A DNA stretch of 35,590 bases. Source: Mycobacterium sp. Lineage in GTDB: Bacteria > Actinomycetota > Actinomycetes > Mycobacteriales > Mycobacteriaceae. The stretch is from the NCBI GenBank assembly GCA_025965975.1, contig JAOPVX010000293.1:1-35590 (forward strand), read 5' to 3'. The translations under genes were made by a program, and so were the position numbers. The notes beneath the pieces are model-generated. The model saw only the letters and a list, made by a program, of their open reading frames with translations. It did not search any database and was not told where the DNA came from. Shown one piece after another: positions 7,409 to 14,502 of this stretch. Each line of letters starts with the position of its first letter. Positions within the stretch are counted from its first letter, which is position 1.

Positions 7409-8602
7409 TTAGTCCACGACTGGCACAGTCAGCGGCTCGGTGGCGGTGGTGGACGACGTCGTGGCCAGGTAGGCGGCGATCTCACGGGCTAGAGGGGTGG
7501 CGGCGAGGCGGATCGCGCGCAGTGGGCCATTGGGCGGAATGCCGTAGCCGATCGCGAACATTCCATCGCCGATGTGCGAGGCGAATCCGCTGCGCGGTTT
7601 GCCGCGTTCGTCAAGGACGCCAAGGTGGCCGACCAAACCGTCGAGATCCATGCTGAAACCGGTTGCGGCGATGATCACCTCGGGCGGTATGCGGGTGCCG
7701 TCGGCGAGGATCACACGGTCGGATTCGACCGCCTCCACGGCACCGACGACCTCGACGCGGCCGGCCCGCACGGCGCCGATGAGCTCGTCGGCCAGCGTGG
7801 GGATGCGGCCTGTCGTTTCCACCGTCGCCTTCAGCCCGAGCGGCGGCCGGTTGAAGCCGTAGGCCGACAGGTCGCCCCACATCAGGCGCTCGGAGAGGGC
7901 GATAATCGGATCGACCGCGCTCGCCGGCGCCCAGGCGAACAGCTCGAGCAAGATGTCGGATGGAAGGGGTCCGATGGCACGCCGCACGAGATGCGGCGGT
8001 GTGCGGACCGCAAGCCAGATCCGGCGCGCGCCGTTGTTGGCGAGCTGGACGGCGATGTCGGCGGCCGAATTGCCGGCGCCGACAACAAGGACGTCGCGGC
8101 CGCGGAAGGGCCAAGCGTTTCTGAAGGTGCCGGAGTGAACGAGCTCGCCGGTGAAGCGACTCAGGCCCGGCCATTCAGGGATGGTGGGGGTGCGGTAGTT
8201 GCCCGTGGCGAGAACTATTGCCCGTGTTCGGATTTCGCCTGACGATGTGTCAAGCCGCCAACCACCTCCTGCGCGGTCGACCCCGTTGACCTCACAGCCA
8301 AGCTCGAGCGTGATGTTCTGCCGCCGCACGTAGTCGTCGAAGTAACGAACCATGTCCTCCCGCGTCGGCCAACGGCCGGCGGTCAACGGGATCCGCTGTC
8401 CGGGAAGGTGCGATAAGAACCCGGTGGTGTTGAGACGGAAGTTGTCGTAGCGCGTGCGCCACGAAATGGCCGGCGCCGCTGCACGGTCGATAACGAGAGT
8501 CTTGATGCCGTGCCGATGCTCGAGCTGACGTGCGACAGCGAGACCGGCGGGGCCCGCGCCGATGACAACAGCGTCGCGGTTGTCCTTGACCTGTGTGGTC
8601 AT
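7409..8602 (-). CDS. Flavin-containing monooxygenase / Baeyer-Villiger-type (class B)
   Basis: The product has 397 residues and two Rossmann folds: GAGPAG for FAD at 15-20 and GAGNSA for NADPH at 175-180. Between them FTGELVHS (150-157) fits the FxGxxxH fingerprint shared by FMOs and BVMOs. ATGFSMDL near the end is the usual late FAD-contact motif. It would insert one oxygen into a carbonyl, amine or sulfide using NADPH. The start is the ATG at 8602, with AGGAG about eight bases upstream. The frame extends to 8713, but that part overlaps the hydrolase and has no motif. The start overlaps the hydrolase stop by ATGA, so the pair is co-translated. A lactone or ester made by a BVMO could be the substrate of the paired hydrolase. 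Confidence 0.92.
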   Translation of the reverse strand: MTTQVKDNRDAVVIGAGPAGLAVARQLEHRHGIKTLVIDRAAAPAISWRTRYDNFRLNTTGFLSHLPGQRIPLTAGRWPTREDMVRYFDDYVRRQNITLELGCEVNGVDRAGGGWRLDTSSGEIRTRAIVLATGNYRTPTIPEWPGLSRFTGELVHSGTFRNAWPFRGRDVLVVGAGNSAADIAVQLANNGARRIWLAVRTPPHLVRRAIGPLPSDILLELFAWAPASAVDPIIALSERLMWGDLSAYGFNRPPLGLKATVETTGRIPTLADELIGAVRAGRVEVVGAVEAVESDRVILADGTRIPPEVIIAATGFSMDLDGLVGHLGVLDERGKPRSGFASHIGDGMFAIGYGIPPNGPLRAIRLAATPLAREIAAYLATTSSTTATEPLTVPVVD

Positions 8603-9369
8603 CGGGATACTCCTGTTCCGTGAGGTCGACGAGTGCCACCGATCTGAGGCAACCGCGGAGTGACCATGTGGTCGCCGCCAAGTAAGGTGAGCGCCGTTTG
8701 CACGCCGTCGCAAAACTGGGCGGTCTGGCGGACCGGTGCGTCATGGTCCGCGGCGACATCGACGTGCGGGCAGCCCAAGTACCTGGCGAGTGCCCGCTGA
8801 AGCCCCGGCGGCATCCGCCGGTCGCGGGTGAGCACGATGACCGCGCACGGTATCGGCGGCGGCGGGGTGCCGCGCACATCGAACCGCGTCAACTGCCTTG
8901 CGGCGCGCCATAGCTGGGCCGGCCCGACGTCGGCGGAGCGGGCGACGGTCACGATTTCACGGCCCCGTAGGCCTGCGGCGTGAGCGAGTAATTCGCGACG
9001 GCCAACCGCAGCCGAGAGCGCTCCGACGGCCGCCGCCACCGTTAACCCGCACCTGACGAACCGGTCGTTCCAGCAGGCCCCCGCCCCGCTGAGCACCAAA
9101 CCGGCAAAGCTGCTCGGCTCACGCTGGGCGGCGTACATGGCGGTCGCCGCCCCGAGTGAAAAGCCGACAAGGACCGGCTTCTCAGGCCCGAACCGCTCGG
9201 CTGCGGCACGGACCGTCGCCCTAGCACTCTCCCACGTAAACGAGGTGTCGCGGGAGGTCCCGTGTCCGGGCAGGTCTGGTGCCGCAACGCGATAGCCCGC
9301 TGCGCGAAGCGATTCCGCAAGTGGCGCCCATGACATCGCACCCGTCGAGCCCAAGGGATGCAACAGCAT
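8599..9369 (-). CDS. Alpha/beta-fold hydrolase
   Basis: This 256-residue serine hydrolase has an oxyanion-loop segment LLHPLGSTG at the very N-terminus, PDLPGHGTS, and the nucleophile elbow GFSLG with Ser 71. Late VLTRDRRMPP and ADHDAP supply candidate Asp and His. The ATG at 9369 leaves almost no residues before the first strand. In frame upstream there is a CTG at 9414 preceded by GGGGAG with a five-base gap, and no ATG, GTG or TTG before the stop codon upstream. Either the ATG without a good ribosome site or a rare CTG start is used. It is co-transcribed with the FMO-type enzyme, with which it overlaps by four bases. Confidence 0.87.
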   Translation of the reverse strand: MLLHPLGSTGAMSWAPLAESLRAAGYRVAAPDLPGHGTSRDTSFTWESARATVRAAAERFGPEKPVLVGFSLGAATAMYAAQREPSSFAGLVLSGAGACWNDRFVRCGLTVAAAVGALSAAVGRRELLAHAAGLRGREIVTVARSADVGPAQLWRAARQLTRFDVRGTPPPPIPCAVIVLTRDRRMPPGLQRALARYLGCPHVDVAADHDAPVRQTAQFCDGVQTALTLLGGDHMVTPRLPQIGGTRRPHGTGVSR

Positions 9370-9780
9370 CAGCGGTGGAGCGGCGGTCAGCGCAACTGCA
9401 GACGACGGTGACAGGTTTACTCCCCGCGGCGATTACTGAACATAAGCGCCATGACTCCATCGTCACGGCTTCCCGCTTGTAACACGGTGTAGAAGGCCGT
9501 GCGGTTCATCGGTCACGGCAGGACGCTGCTCAGGCGTCGAATTTGGACTTAGTTCGCTGCTGGATACCTTCGACGTGTTCAATACCCCGCCCGCGGCAAC
9601 GAGGGAGCTGTTCGAGCGGGGCGGCCCCCGCGATGGGAACTTCAAGGGTATCTGGTCTTTCGCGTCGCCTGATAACTCAGCGTCGCCAGCCTCCGGACGT
9701 TCCCGCACCTGCGGTCCACTGCGAGGCCAAATCCCGACGAATACGCGGAAGCCGCCCGCCCACCGTTGCCGGTCAGGATG
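9370..9780. other. Gap with one coding-like stretch of unknown origin
   Basis: No complete gene was found. From about 9507 to 9665 on the plus strand one frame reads like ordinary protein, including SSLLDTFDVFNTPP and RELFERGGPRDGNFKG, with no plausible start and no family I recognise. It may be a gene remnant. The rest shows nothing. Confidence 0.3.
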
Positions 9781-10545
9781 CTACCAAGTCTGTTCGGCGG
9801 CGCGGACCAGGATCTCGTTGACTGCGACCCGGCGGTCGCGGGTGACGATGAACATCACCGCGTCCGCGATGTCGCCCGCTTGTAGCATCTCGATCTCTGC
9901 GCTTTGTCGATCGATGTCTGCGCGGGTTTCCGGCGGCAGATGAGTGCTGATTTCAGTGTCCACCCTGCCCGGTTCGACTAGTCCGACGCGGACCCGATTG
10001 CCGAGTACCTCCTGGCGCACCGACTCCGAAAACGCGCCGATACCGAACTTCGTCAGCGCGTACCCAGATGTGCCGGGTCGGGCGACTCGGCCCGCAGTCG
10101 AGCTGATGTTCACCAGATCGGCCACCCCGCGGGGCGAGTCGGCCGCTGCCTGGATCAGGTAAGGCAAGCTGGCGCGAGTCGTGTACAGCAGACCCTGCAC
10201 GTTCACCGACAACATGGCGTCCCAGTCGTCGGGATCCGCCTCGGCCGCCGGGCCCACACGCATCAGACCCGCGTTGTTGACCACGGTGTCCAGCCGGCCC
10301 AGCTCGCTGACCGCCCTCGTTACCGCCGCCTCGGCCTGCTGACGGTCGGCGATGTCGGCATCGACCGAGATGGCGGTCGCGCCGTCCGCCACGATTCGGT
10401 CTCTGAGGTCGTCGAGGCGGTTGCGGCGGCGGGCCACCAACGCCACGGCGGCGCCCGCGTTAGCGAGAGCCAGCGCGGTCGCCTCGCCGATACCGCTGCT
10501 GGCGCCGGTGACCAGGGCGACCGTTCCCGCGAGTGCGCTTGTCAC
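9781..10545 (-). CDS. Short-chain dehydrogenase/reductase (SDR)
   Basis: This 254-residue classical SDR has the cofactor motif TGASSGIG at 13-20 and NNAG at 90-93. The catalytic Ser is in NISSTAG near 149, and Tyr 162 and Lys 166 are in GYALTKF. ARRRN after the second strand suggests NADP(H) preference. VEPGRVDTEIS is the usual PG segment. The start is a GTG at 10545, seven bases after the stop of the lipoprotein gene, with only a weak ribosome site. The substrate is unknown. The close spacing puts it in one transcript with the lipoprotein, although the two have no obvious shared function. Confidence 0.93.
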   Translation of the reverse strand: MTSALAGTVALVTGASSGIGEATALALANAGAAVALVARRRNRLDDLRDRIVADGATAISVDADIADRQQAEAAVTRAVSELGRLDTVVNNAGLMRVGPAAEADPDDWDAMLSVNVQGLLYTTRASLPYLIQAAADSPRGVADLVNISSTAGRVARPGTSGYALTKFGIGAFSESVRQEVLGNRVRVGLVEPGRVDTEISTHLPPETRADIDRQSAEIEMLQAGDIADAVMFIVTRDRRVAVNEILVRAAEQTW

Positions 10546-10552
10546 AAGAGGC

Positions 10553-10858
10553 TTAATTGACGCCGTTGATTCCTGGATGTAGGCCGGGGGGAACTGTTGG
10601 TGCCGGCGGCGCTACTACTGGGGGTGTGAAGAGGTTGCCCCCGGTCGGGTTGATGCTCTTTTCGGTTTCGGTTGGGGAGGCCGGTCCACTGCTGGCCGGC
10701 GCTGGCGTCGTGGTGGCCGCGGTTGTGGTTGTCGTGGTGGTGGTCGTTGGCGTCTGGTTACCACTGGTGCCGCAGGCCGTGGTTAACGCACCCAGCGCAA
10801 TGAGTACGGCCCCACCCGCCAGAGCCATTCGTCGACGATCAACGCTACGAGCGTTCAT
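10553..10858 (-). CDS. Small Thr/Pro-rich secreted lipoprotein
   Basis: The product has 101 residues. A basic start with DRRRM, a hydrophobic core (12-25) and LTTAC at 25-29 form a lipoprotein signal, slightly off consensus. The RRR before the core could also fit Tat export. After Cys 29 comes an unbroken run of nine Thr with more Thr, Ala and Pro, then a Pro-rich tail ending in a Gly-Ile-Asn sequence. There is no enzymatic domain. The low-complexity Thr/Pro stretch resembles glycosylated stalks of mycobacterial surface proteins. The ATG at 10858 has GGAG seven bases upstream; a TTG at 10864 is less likely. It is first in a two-gene unit with the SDR. Confidence 0.78.
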   Translation of the reverse strand: MNARSVDRRRMALAGGAVLIALGALTTACGTSGNQTPTTTTTTTTTAATTTPAPASSGPASPTETEKSINPTGGNLFTPPVVAPPAPTVPPGLHPGINGVN

Positions 10859-11362
10859 CTGCAACTCCGATCTACGTATTAACTTCCTAGCCAGAGCAAT
10901 TCGTGAAGCGATTCGGTCGTCCTACTGTCATTAGCGGTCGAATACTGCTCGTGGCCAATGGCCTTGGGTGCGGATGTCGCGAGTGCTCGCCCGGCAGTAC
11001 GAGCACGTCGCTGCGACCATCGCCAACCCAGTCCAGTAAACCGTCCAGCGCCGCGGATTCGCTGACTCGTCCCGGTAGCGTCGCGGATGCGAGCGGTAGA
11101 GCGCAGCGCTCGTCCGTCAGTCCAACCACCACCCTCAGCTGCCTGGTTCCCCCCGAACGATCGTATGATATGCCGTAACCTCAGCGCCACCGCTGCGTTG
11201 GCAGGCGCTGTCAGTCCCCGTCGTAATGGGCGTGGTTCGTCTCCACCGGCGGCAACGGTCGAAGCGGTTGAGTGCCGTCGGTGGTGGTTGATTCGTTCCG
11301 CCGCGTTGATGGTGACGACGCGGGCGTCCGTCAGTGTCGCGGAATGTGCGCGCTCCGGTGTC
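10859..11362. other. Intergenic, no gene seen
   Basis: These 504 bases lie between the HTTM gene end and the lipoprotein start. Frames are open on both strands because of high GC, but none has a ribosome site plus a recognisable product. It presumably contains the lipoprotein promoter. Confidence 0.4.
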
Positions 11363-12610
11363 CTACGTCTCGGTGTGTCGCGGGGCGAACAGGTCTCCTG
11401 AGTGCGACTGATCGACGCACAGTGGCTGGCCATTGGGCACGTGCATGTCGACTTTGGCGGTGATAGGTGGCGGTCCCTGCACGAGGAGCGCGCGCCCATT
11501 GACATGATGAATCCCGTTGGTGATGGGCGATATGCCGACCGTTTCGTCCCCGCGCGACTCATCCGGTTTGATCCCGTCCAATGGTTCTCGCGCTGGCGGT
11601 CTCGTTGATGAGCCGTCGTCGACTTCGTCGCTTTCCCGTCTGCGGTCGCGTCGGTCGTTGGCGAGGGGAATGCGGCGCCGGAGAAACGAAAGCGATCTCG
11701 CGCCAACGCCTTTGATTCTGCCGGGCAGTCGCCGCACGGCGCCGGCTGGAACGAACGCCAGGTAGAGCACGAACATTGCGGGGGCGAAGAACCCCACAGC
11801 GATGGTGATCATGATCATCGAGTGCATCACCACCCCACCCGCCAGTACCCAGGGCCGGAATCGCTTATTCCATACCAGGATTGCTATCGACAACTCTAGG
11901 GCCAGAGTCCCCCAGGTCGCGAAGTTCATCAGTAACGCGTTGGCGGTCAACCAGTGCGGGGTCGGGAGGATGAGCATGTCCTGGAGTCGCAACGCGTAGG
12001 AAACTGCGGTGCCCTGGGGCCAGGCGTTACCGTCCACTTTGGCGCGGACAGTCGCCAGATAGATCAGTGAAAGTTCAATCTGCAGAAGGCGGATCGCCCA
12101 TGGCGCGCGGATCTGCGCAGACCAGAAAGTGCCGGTGCTGCGGCGGCGATCCAGTGACAACGCCGCCCCGCACGGGGACAGTGCCAGGATCAGCGCCTCG
12201 ACGCGGATCAGGATGTCACCGGAATTGAAGATCCACGGATTGCGGTATTCGAACGACACGACGAGTACGAACACGGCTAGGGCCGCGATCCGGCTGTGCC
12301 ATCCGACGGTCATCGCGATGGCGGAGACAAGCAGCACCGCCCACCCGATCAGCAGGGCGCGGTCGCTGGTCCAGACGTCGAAAAAGCCCCATTGGAAGGC
12401 GATGGGCAGTTGGCGTGGCATGACCCCGTGCTCGCCGAGCAGGTCGTCCAGGTCGGGCAGCAGTGACAGGGTCCACGCCACCATCAACGCGCCGAACGCG
12501 ATCCTGATCAGACCCAGTGTGTAGGCGGGTTTGGGTTGAAACCAGAACGTCCGCCACGCTTCGGCCAGAGCGGCCGGGCGCAGGCGTAGGGCCCGTTCGG
12601 GTTGGATCAT
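11363..12610 (-). CDS. HTTM-domain membrane protein (vitamin K-dependent carboxylase-like)
   Basis: This is a 415-residue integral membrane protein. The N-terminal 290 residues contain several membrane segments (around 28-50, 88-108, 113-130, 225-250 and 260-290) and family features such as LGLIRIAFGALMVAW, SFEYRNPWIFNSGD and the amphipathic LIYLATVRAKVDGNAWPQG. That is the HTTM layout, named for its likeness to gamma-glutamyl carboxylase, although bacterial members have no proven reaction. The last 115 residues are a polar, Arg/Asp-rich cytosolic-type tail not typical of the family. The ATG at 12610 overlaps the stop of the preceding gene (ATGA). The neighbour upstream of that encodes a Gly/Ser-repeat protein. 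It may modify or help display that protein, but this is inference. Confidence 0.86.
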   Translation of the reverse strand: MIQPERALRLRPAALAEAWRTFWFQPKPAYTLGLIRIAFGALMVAWTLSLLPDLDDLLGEHGVMPRQLPIAFQWGFFDVWTSDRALLIGWAVLLVSAIAMTVGWHSRIAALAVFVLVVSFEYRNPWIFNSGDILIRVEALILALSPCGAALSLDRRRSTGTFWSAQIRAPWAIRLLQIELSLIYLATVRAKVDGNAWPQGTAVSYALRLQDMLILPTPHWLTANALLMNFATWGTLALELSIAILVWNKRFRPWVLAGGVVMHSMIMITIAVGFFAPAMFVLYLAFVPAGAVRRLPGRIKGVGARSLSFLRRRIPLANDRRDRRRESDEVDDGSSTRPPAREPLDGIKPDESRGDETVGISPITNGIHHVNGRALLVQGPPPITAKVDMHVPNGQPLCVDQSHSGDLFAPRHTET

Positions 12611-13158
12611 GGCCGGCCGCTGAGATCTTCGCTGTAAAGTGTTTCTACTTTGGAGGTTCGGGGTCCGTCGCTACCGGGGGCTGGCAAATCCTGTGTGCGG
12701 AACACCATTTGGACCCGGATCGGATGTTCAGAGGGCTTGGTGAGTTCGCGCACCACCCAGTGCGCAATGCCGGCTCGGGTACCCCATTCACGAATCGTTT
12801 GCTCTTTGAGCTTTTGCCAGCGATACCAGGCGAACGGGCCGATCACGAGATCACCCTTATGGATCGTCCACACTCGGTCGGCACCATCGGTCATGGTGAC
12901 CTGCACCTCGACCGTCTCCAGTTGACTGATGGGTTCAGGGGCGTACATCCGCCAGACTTGATCCAGCCCTGTCGCCGCCTCGATCGGTTGCAGGGTGGGC
13001 GTCAGCACCCGCTTGACTTCCGAATCGGGAAGATTCCCCACCACACCTGTCACGACGACTACCGACACCACCGCACTGATCAGCGCCTCACCCACATGAG
13101 AGCGTTCGAATCGTTGGCCGATCGTCGACGGCCTCCCGACGCTCCAGCCCGCACCCAT
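12607..13158 (-). CDS. Single-pass membrane protein, usual partner of HTTM genes
   Basis: This protein has 183 residues with no enzyme family that I recognise. A short polar N-terminus is followed by one membrane helix (about 24-45, GEALISAVVSVVVVTGVVGNLP). An outside domain of about 135 residues follows, rich in beta-strand-like segments such as LETVEVQVTMTDGADRVWTIHKGD and VVRELTKP. The order of GLDQVWRMYAPEP after the helix recalls small proteins found beside HTTM genes in actinobacteria, a likeness I recall and have not checked. Its stop overlaps the HTTM start, and it begins 16 bases after the repeat-protein gene, so the three form one operon. It could be a periplasmic subunit of the HTTM protein. 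Confidence 0.75.
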   Translation of the reverse strand: MGAGWSVGRPSTIGQRFERSHVGEALISAVVSVVVVTGVVGNLPDSEVKRVLTPTLQPIEAATGLDQVWRMYAPEPISQLETVEVQVTMTDGADRVWTIHKGDLVIGPFAWYRWQKLKEQTIREWGTRAGIAHWVVRELTKPSEHPIRVQMVFRTQDLPAPGSDGPRTSKVETLYSEDLSGRP

Positions 13159-13174
13159 CGCCGGCTGTCGCGAT

Positions 13175-13864
13175 CTAGAAGAACCATCCGGCGCGGCGTC
13201 TCGAGCCCAAGCCTAGTAACCCCAAGAAGGTACTAATCAGGCCACCCACAAACGCCACAGAGCGCGACACCAAACTCCGGAGGAACCCGCCGATACCGCC
13301 CCCGCTGGAACTGCTGCTGGCCCCCGAGCTGGAGCCGCTGGCCCCGGAGCTGGAGCCGCTAGCGCCGCTGGAGCTACCGCTAGCGCCGCTGGAGCTACCG
13401 CTGGCCCCGGAGCTGGAGCCGCTGGCCCCGCTGGAACTTCCGCTGGCCCCGGAGCTGGAGCCGCTGGCCCCGCTGGAGCTACTGCTGGCCCCGCTGGAAC
13501 TGCTGCTGGCCCCGCTGGAACTTCCGCTGGCCCCGGAGCTGGAACCGCTGGCCCCGCTGGAACTGCTGCTGGCCCCGCCGGAGCTGGAGCCGCTGGCCCC
13601 GCTGGAGCTTCCGCTGGCCCCCGAGCTGGAACCGCTGGCCCCGCTGGAACTGCTGCTGGCCCCGCCCGAGCTGGAACCGCTGGTACCGGCAGTCAGTTGA
13701 ACCGTCGCAGGTTGTTCTAAAGGTTGGTAGAGCGCCCCGCCGCAGACGGCCAGGCCGCCGGCCAAGAGAGCGGCACTAATGGTGCTGCGCGTGTTCGAGG
13801 ATGACGATCGCTTGGCGCGGTTTCCCGCGTCGGCGGACGGTGGCGGATTTGTTCGGTCGGGCAT
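13175..13864 (-). CDS. Gly/Ser heptad-repeat surface protein
   Basis: The product has 229 residues, starting at the ATG at 13864 with GAGGAG upstream. Residues 1-25 are polar. A hydrophobic segment (about 27-45, ISAALLAGGLAVCGGALY) would be a signal anchor. From about 58 to 185 the chain is almost purely Gly, Ala and Ser, as 17 units of GAS(G/S)SSS, two of them lengthened by one Gly. A hydrophobic C-terminal segment (SVAFVGGLISTFLGLLGLG) then precedes a basic turn and the ending GWFF. This looks like an exported disordered stalk with a membrane-inserting end. There is no LPxTG signal and no PE domain, so it is not a PE_PGRS protein. It leads the operon with the one-TM and HTTM genes. Confidence 0.8.
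   Translation of the reverse strand: MPDRTNPPPSADAGNRAKRSSSSNTRSTISAALLAGGLAVCGGALYQPLEQPATVQLTAGTSGSSSGGASSSSSGASGSSSGASGSSSGASGSSSGGASSSSSGASGSSSGASGSSSGASSSSSGASSSSSGASGSSSGASGSSSGASGSSSGASGSSSGASGSSSGASGSSSGASGSSSGASSSSSGGGIGGFLRSLVSRSVAFVGGLISTFLGLLGLGSRRRAGWFF
13311..13685. repeat. 21-bp tandem coding repeat (17-18 units)
   Basis: A roughly 21-base unit (for example CCCGCTGGAACTTCCGCTGG plus one base) recurs with point differences such as GGAACT/GGAGCT and CTTCCG/CTGCTG. Two units carry an extra three bases. The period is seven codons, so changes in copy number keep the frame. Such arrays are prone to slippage and to assembly collapse, so the copy number may differ between isolates. 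Confidence 0.85.
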
Positions 13865-14101
13865 CAGCCGATCTCCTCTAAGCATTGCGCGGGAATCCGA
13901 GAAAGCCGCGCTTCCTCAGTGACGGTTGGCTGGACGATGGTCACGACGAGGTCGGGTCGCTGGGATCGCGCATACAAATCCACACGGGCACACATCGGTG
14001 GGGTTGCTGCCATGGCGGGCGGGCTGACCGCCCGGTTGTTGCCGCGGGATCGCGGGACTCGTAATGCCTGGTCACAGACCACCCTCGTCCCGGAGCGCTG
14101 G

Positions 14102-14455
14102 CTAACTCCTGTGAACTGACGCTAAAGGGGTGGCGCCCAGCGATAAATCAGGGGTTTCCCTACGATTGGCCAGCAACATGCCAAAGTGCACCGCGGCAGT
14201 GAGTCGCTCCGCTGGGATACCGGCCCGCTGGCACACTTCGGTGACGGCGTGAGCCGAGCCGGCAGCGAACACGCCGAAGACGACCTCGTCGATGGGTACC
14301 GCGAGCGCCATGAGCAGCTGCACCGGTGAGCCCGCGGTGGATACCGACGCCACGCAGTCGTCCAGCTTGGTCACGATGTCGTCGAGATCCGCGGTGACAG
14401 CGGGCCGGTACCACTCGACGAGGTAACACGGCGGGTGAGGCACCGGGATGCTCAT
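14102..14455 (-). CDS. Small DUF4242-like protein
   Basis: The product has 117 residues. It begins with CYLVEWYRPAVTADLDDIVTKLDDCV, continues with beta-strand-like LLMALAVPIDEVVFGVFAAGSAHAV, and then CQRAGIPAERLTAAV. That pattern of a short strand, helix, strand pair and final helix with AGIP is like DUF4242 (ferredoxin-like, SCO4226-type) proteins, but I am not certain. The terminal 30 residues are polar. It begins 47 bases after the LuxR-type regulator gene on the same strand and is probably co-transcribed with it. No strong ribosome site was seen. A stress-responsive or ligand-binding accessory role is possible, but nothing in the sequence proves it. Confidence 0.7.
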   Translation of the reverse strand: MSIPVPHPPCYLVEWYRPAVTADLDDIVTKLDDCVASVSTAGSPVQLLMALAVPIDEVVFGVFAAGSAHAVTEVCQRAGIPAERLTAAVHFGMLLANRRETPDLSLGATPLASVHRS

Positions 14456-14502
14456 CGATTCGACGCTAGGGCCGCGAGACGTCGAAGAAATCAGGTGTTT
14501 CC

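Noticed and set aside
10879-11706. Minus-strand frame of 275 codons overlapping the HTTM gene end
   Set aside because: It starts inside the HTTM coding region in another frame and has a random-looking composition with no domain.
13311-13685. Short regular repeats considered as a CRISPR array
   Set aside because: The 21-base period has no spacers, is in frame as GAS(G/S)SSS heptads, and lies inside a gene with a good ribosome site.
13864-14082. Minus-strand frame of 72 codons ending at the repeat-protein start (TGATG)
   Set aside because: The overlap looks like coupling, but the product has no domain, the codon use is poor and the ribosome site belongs to the downstream gene.
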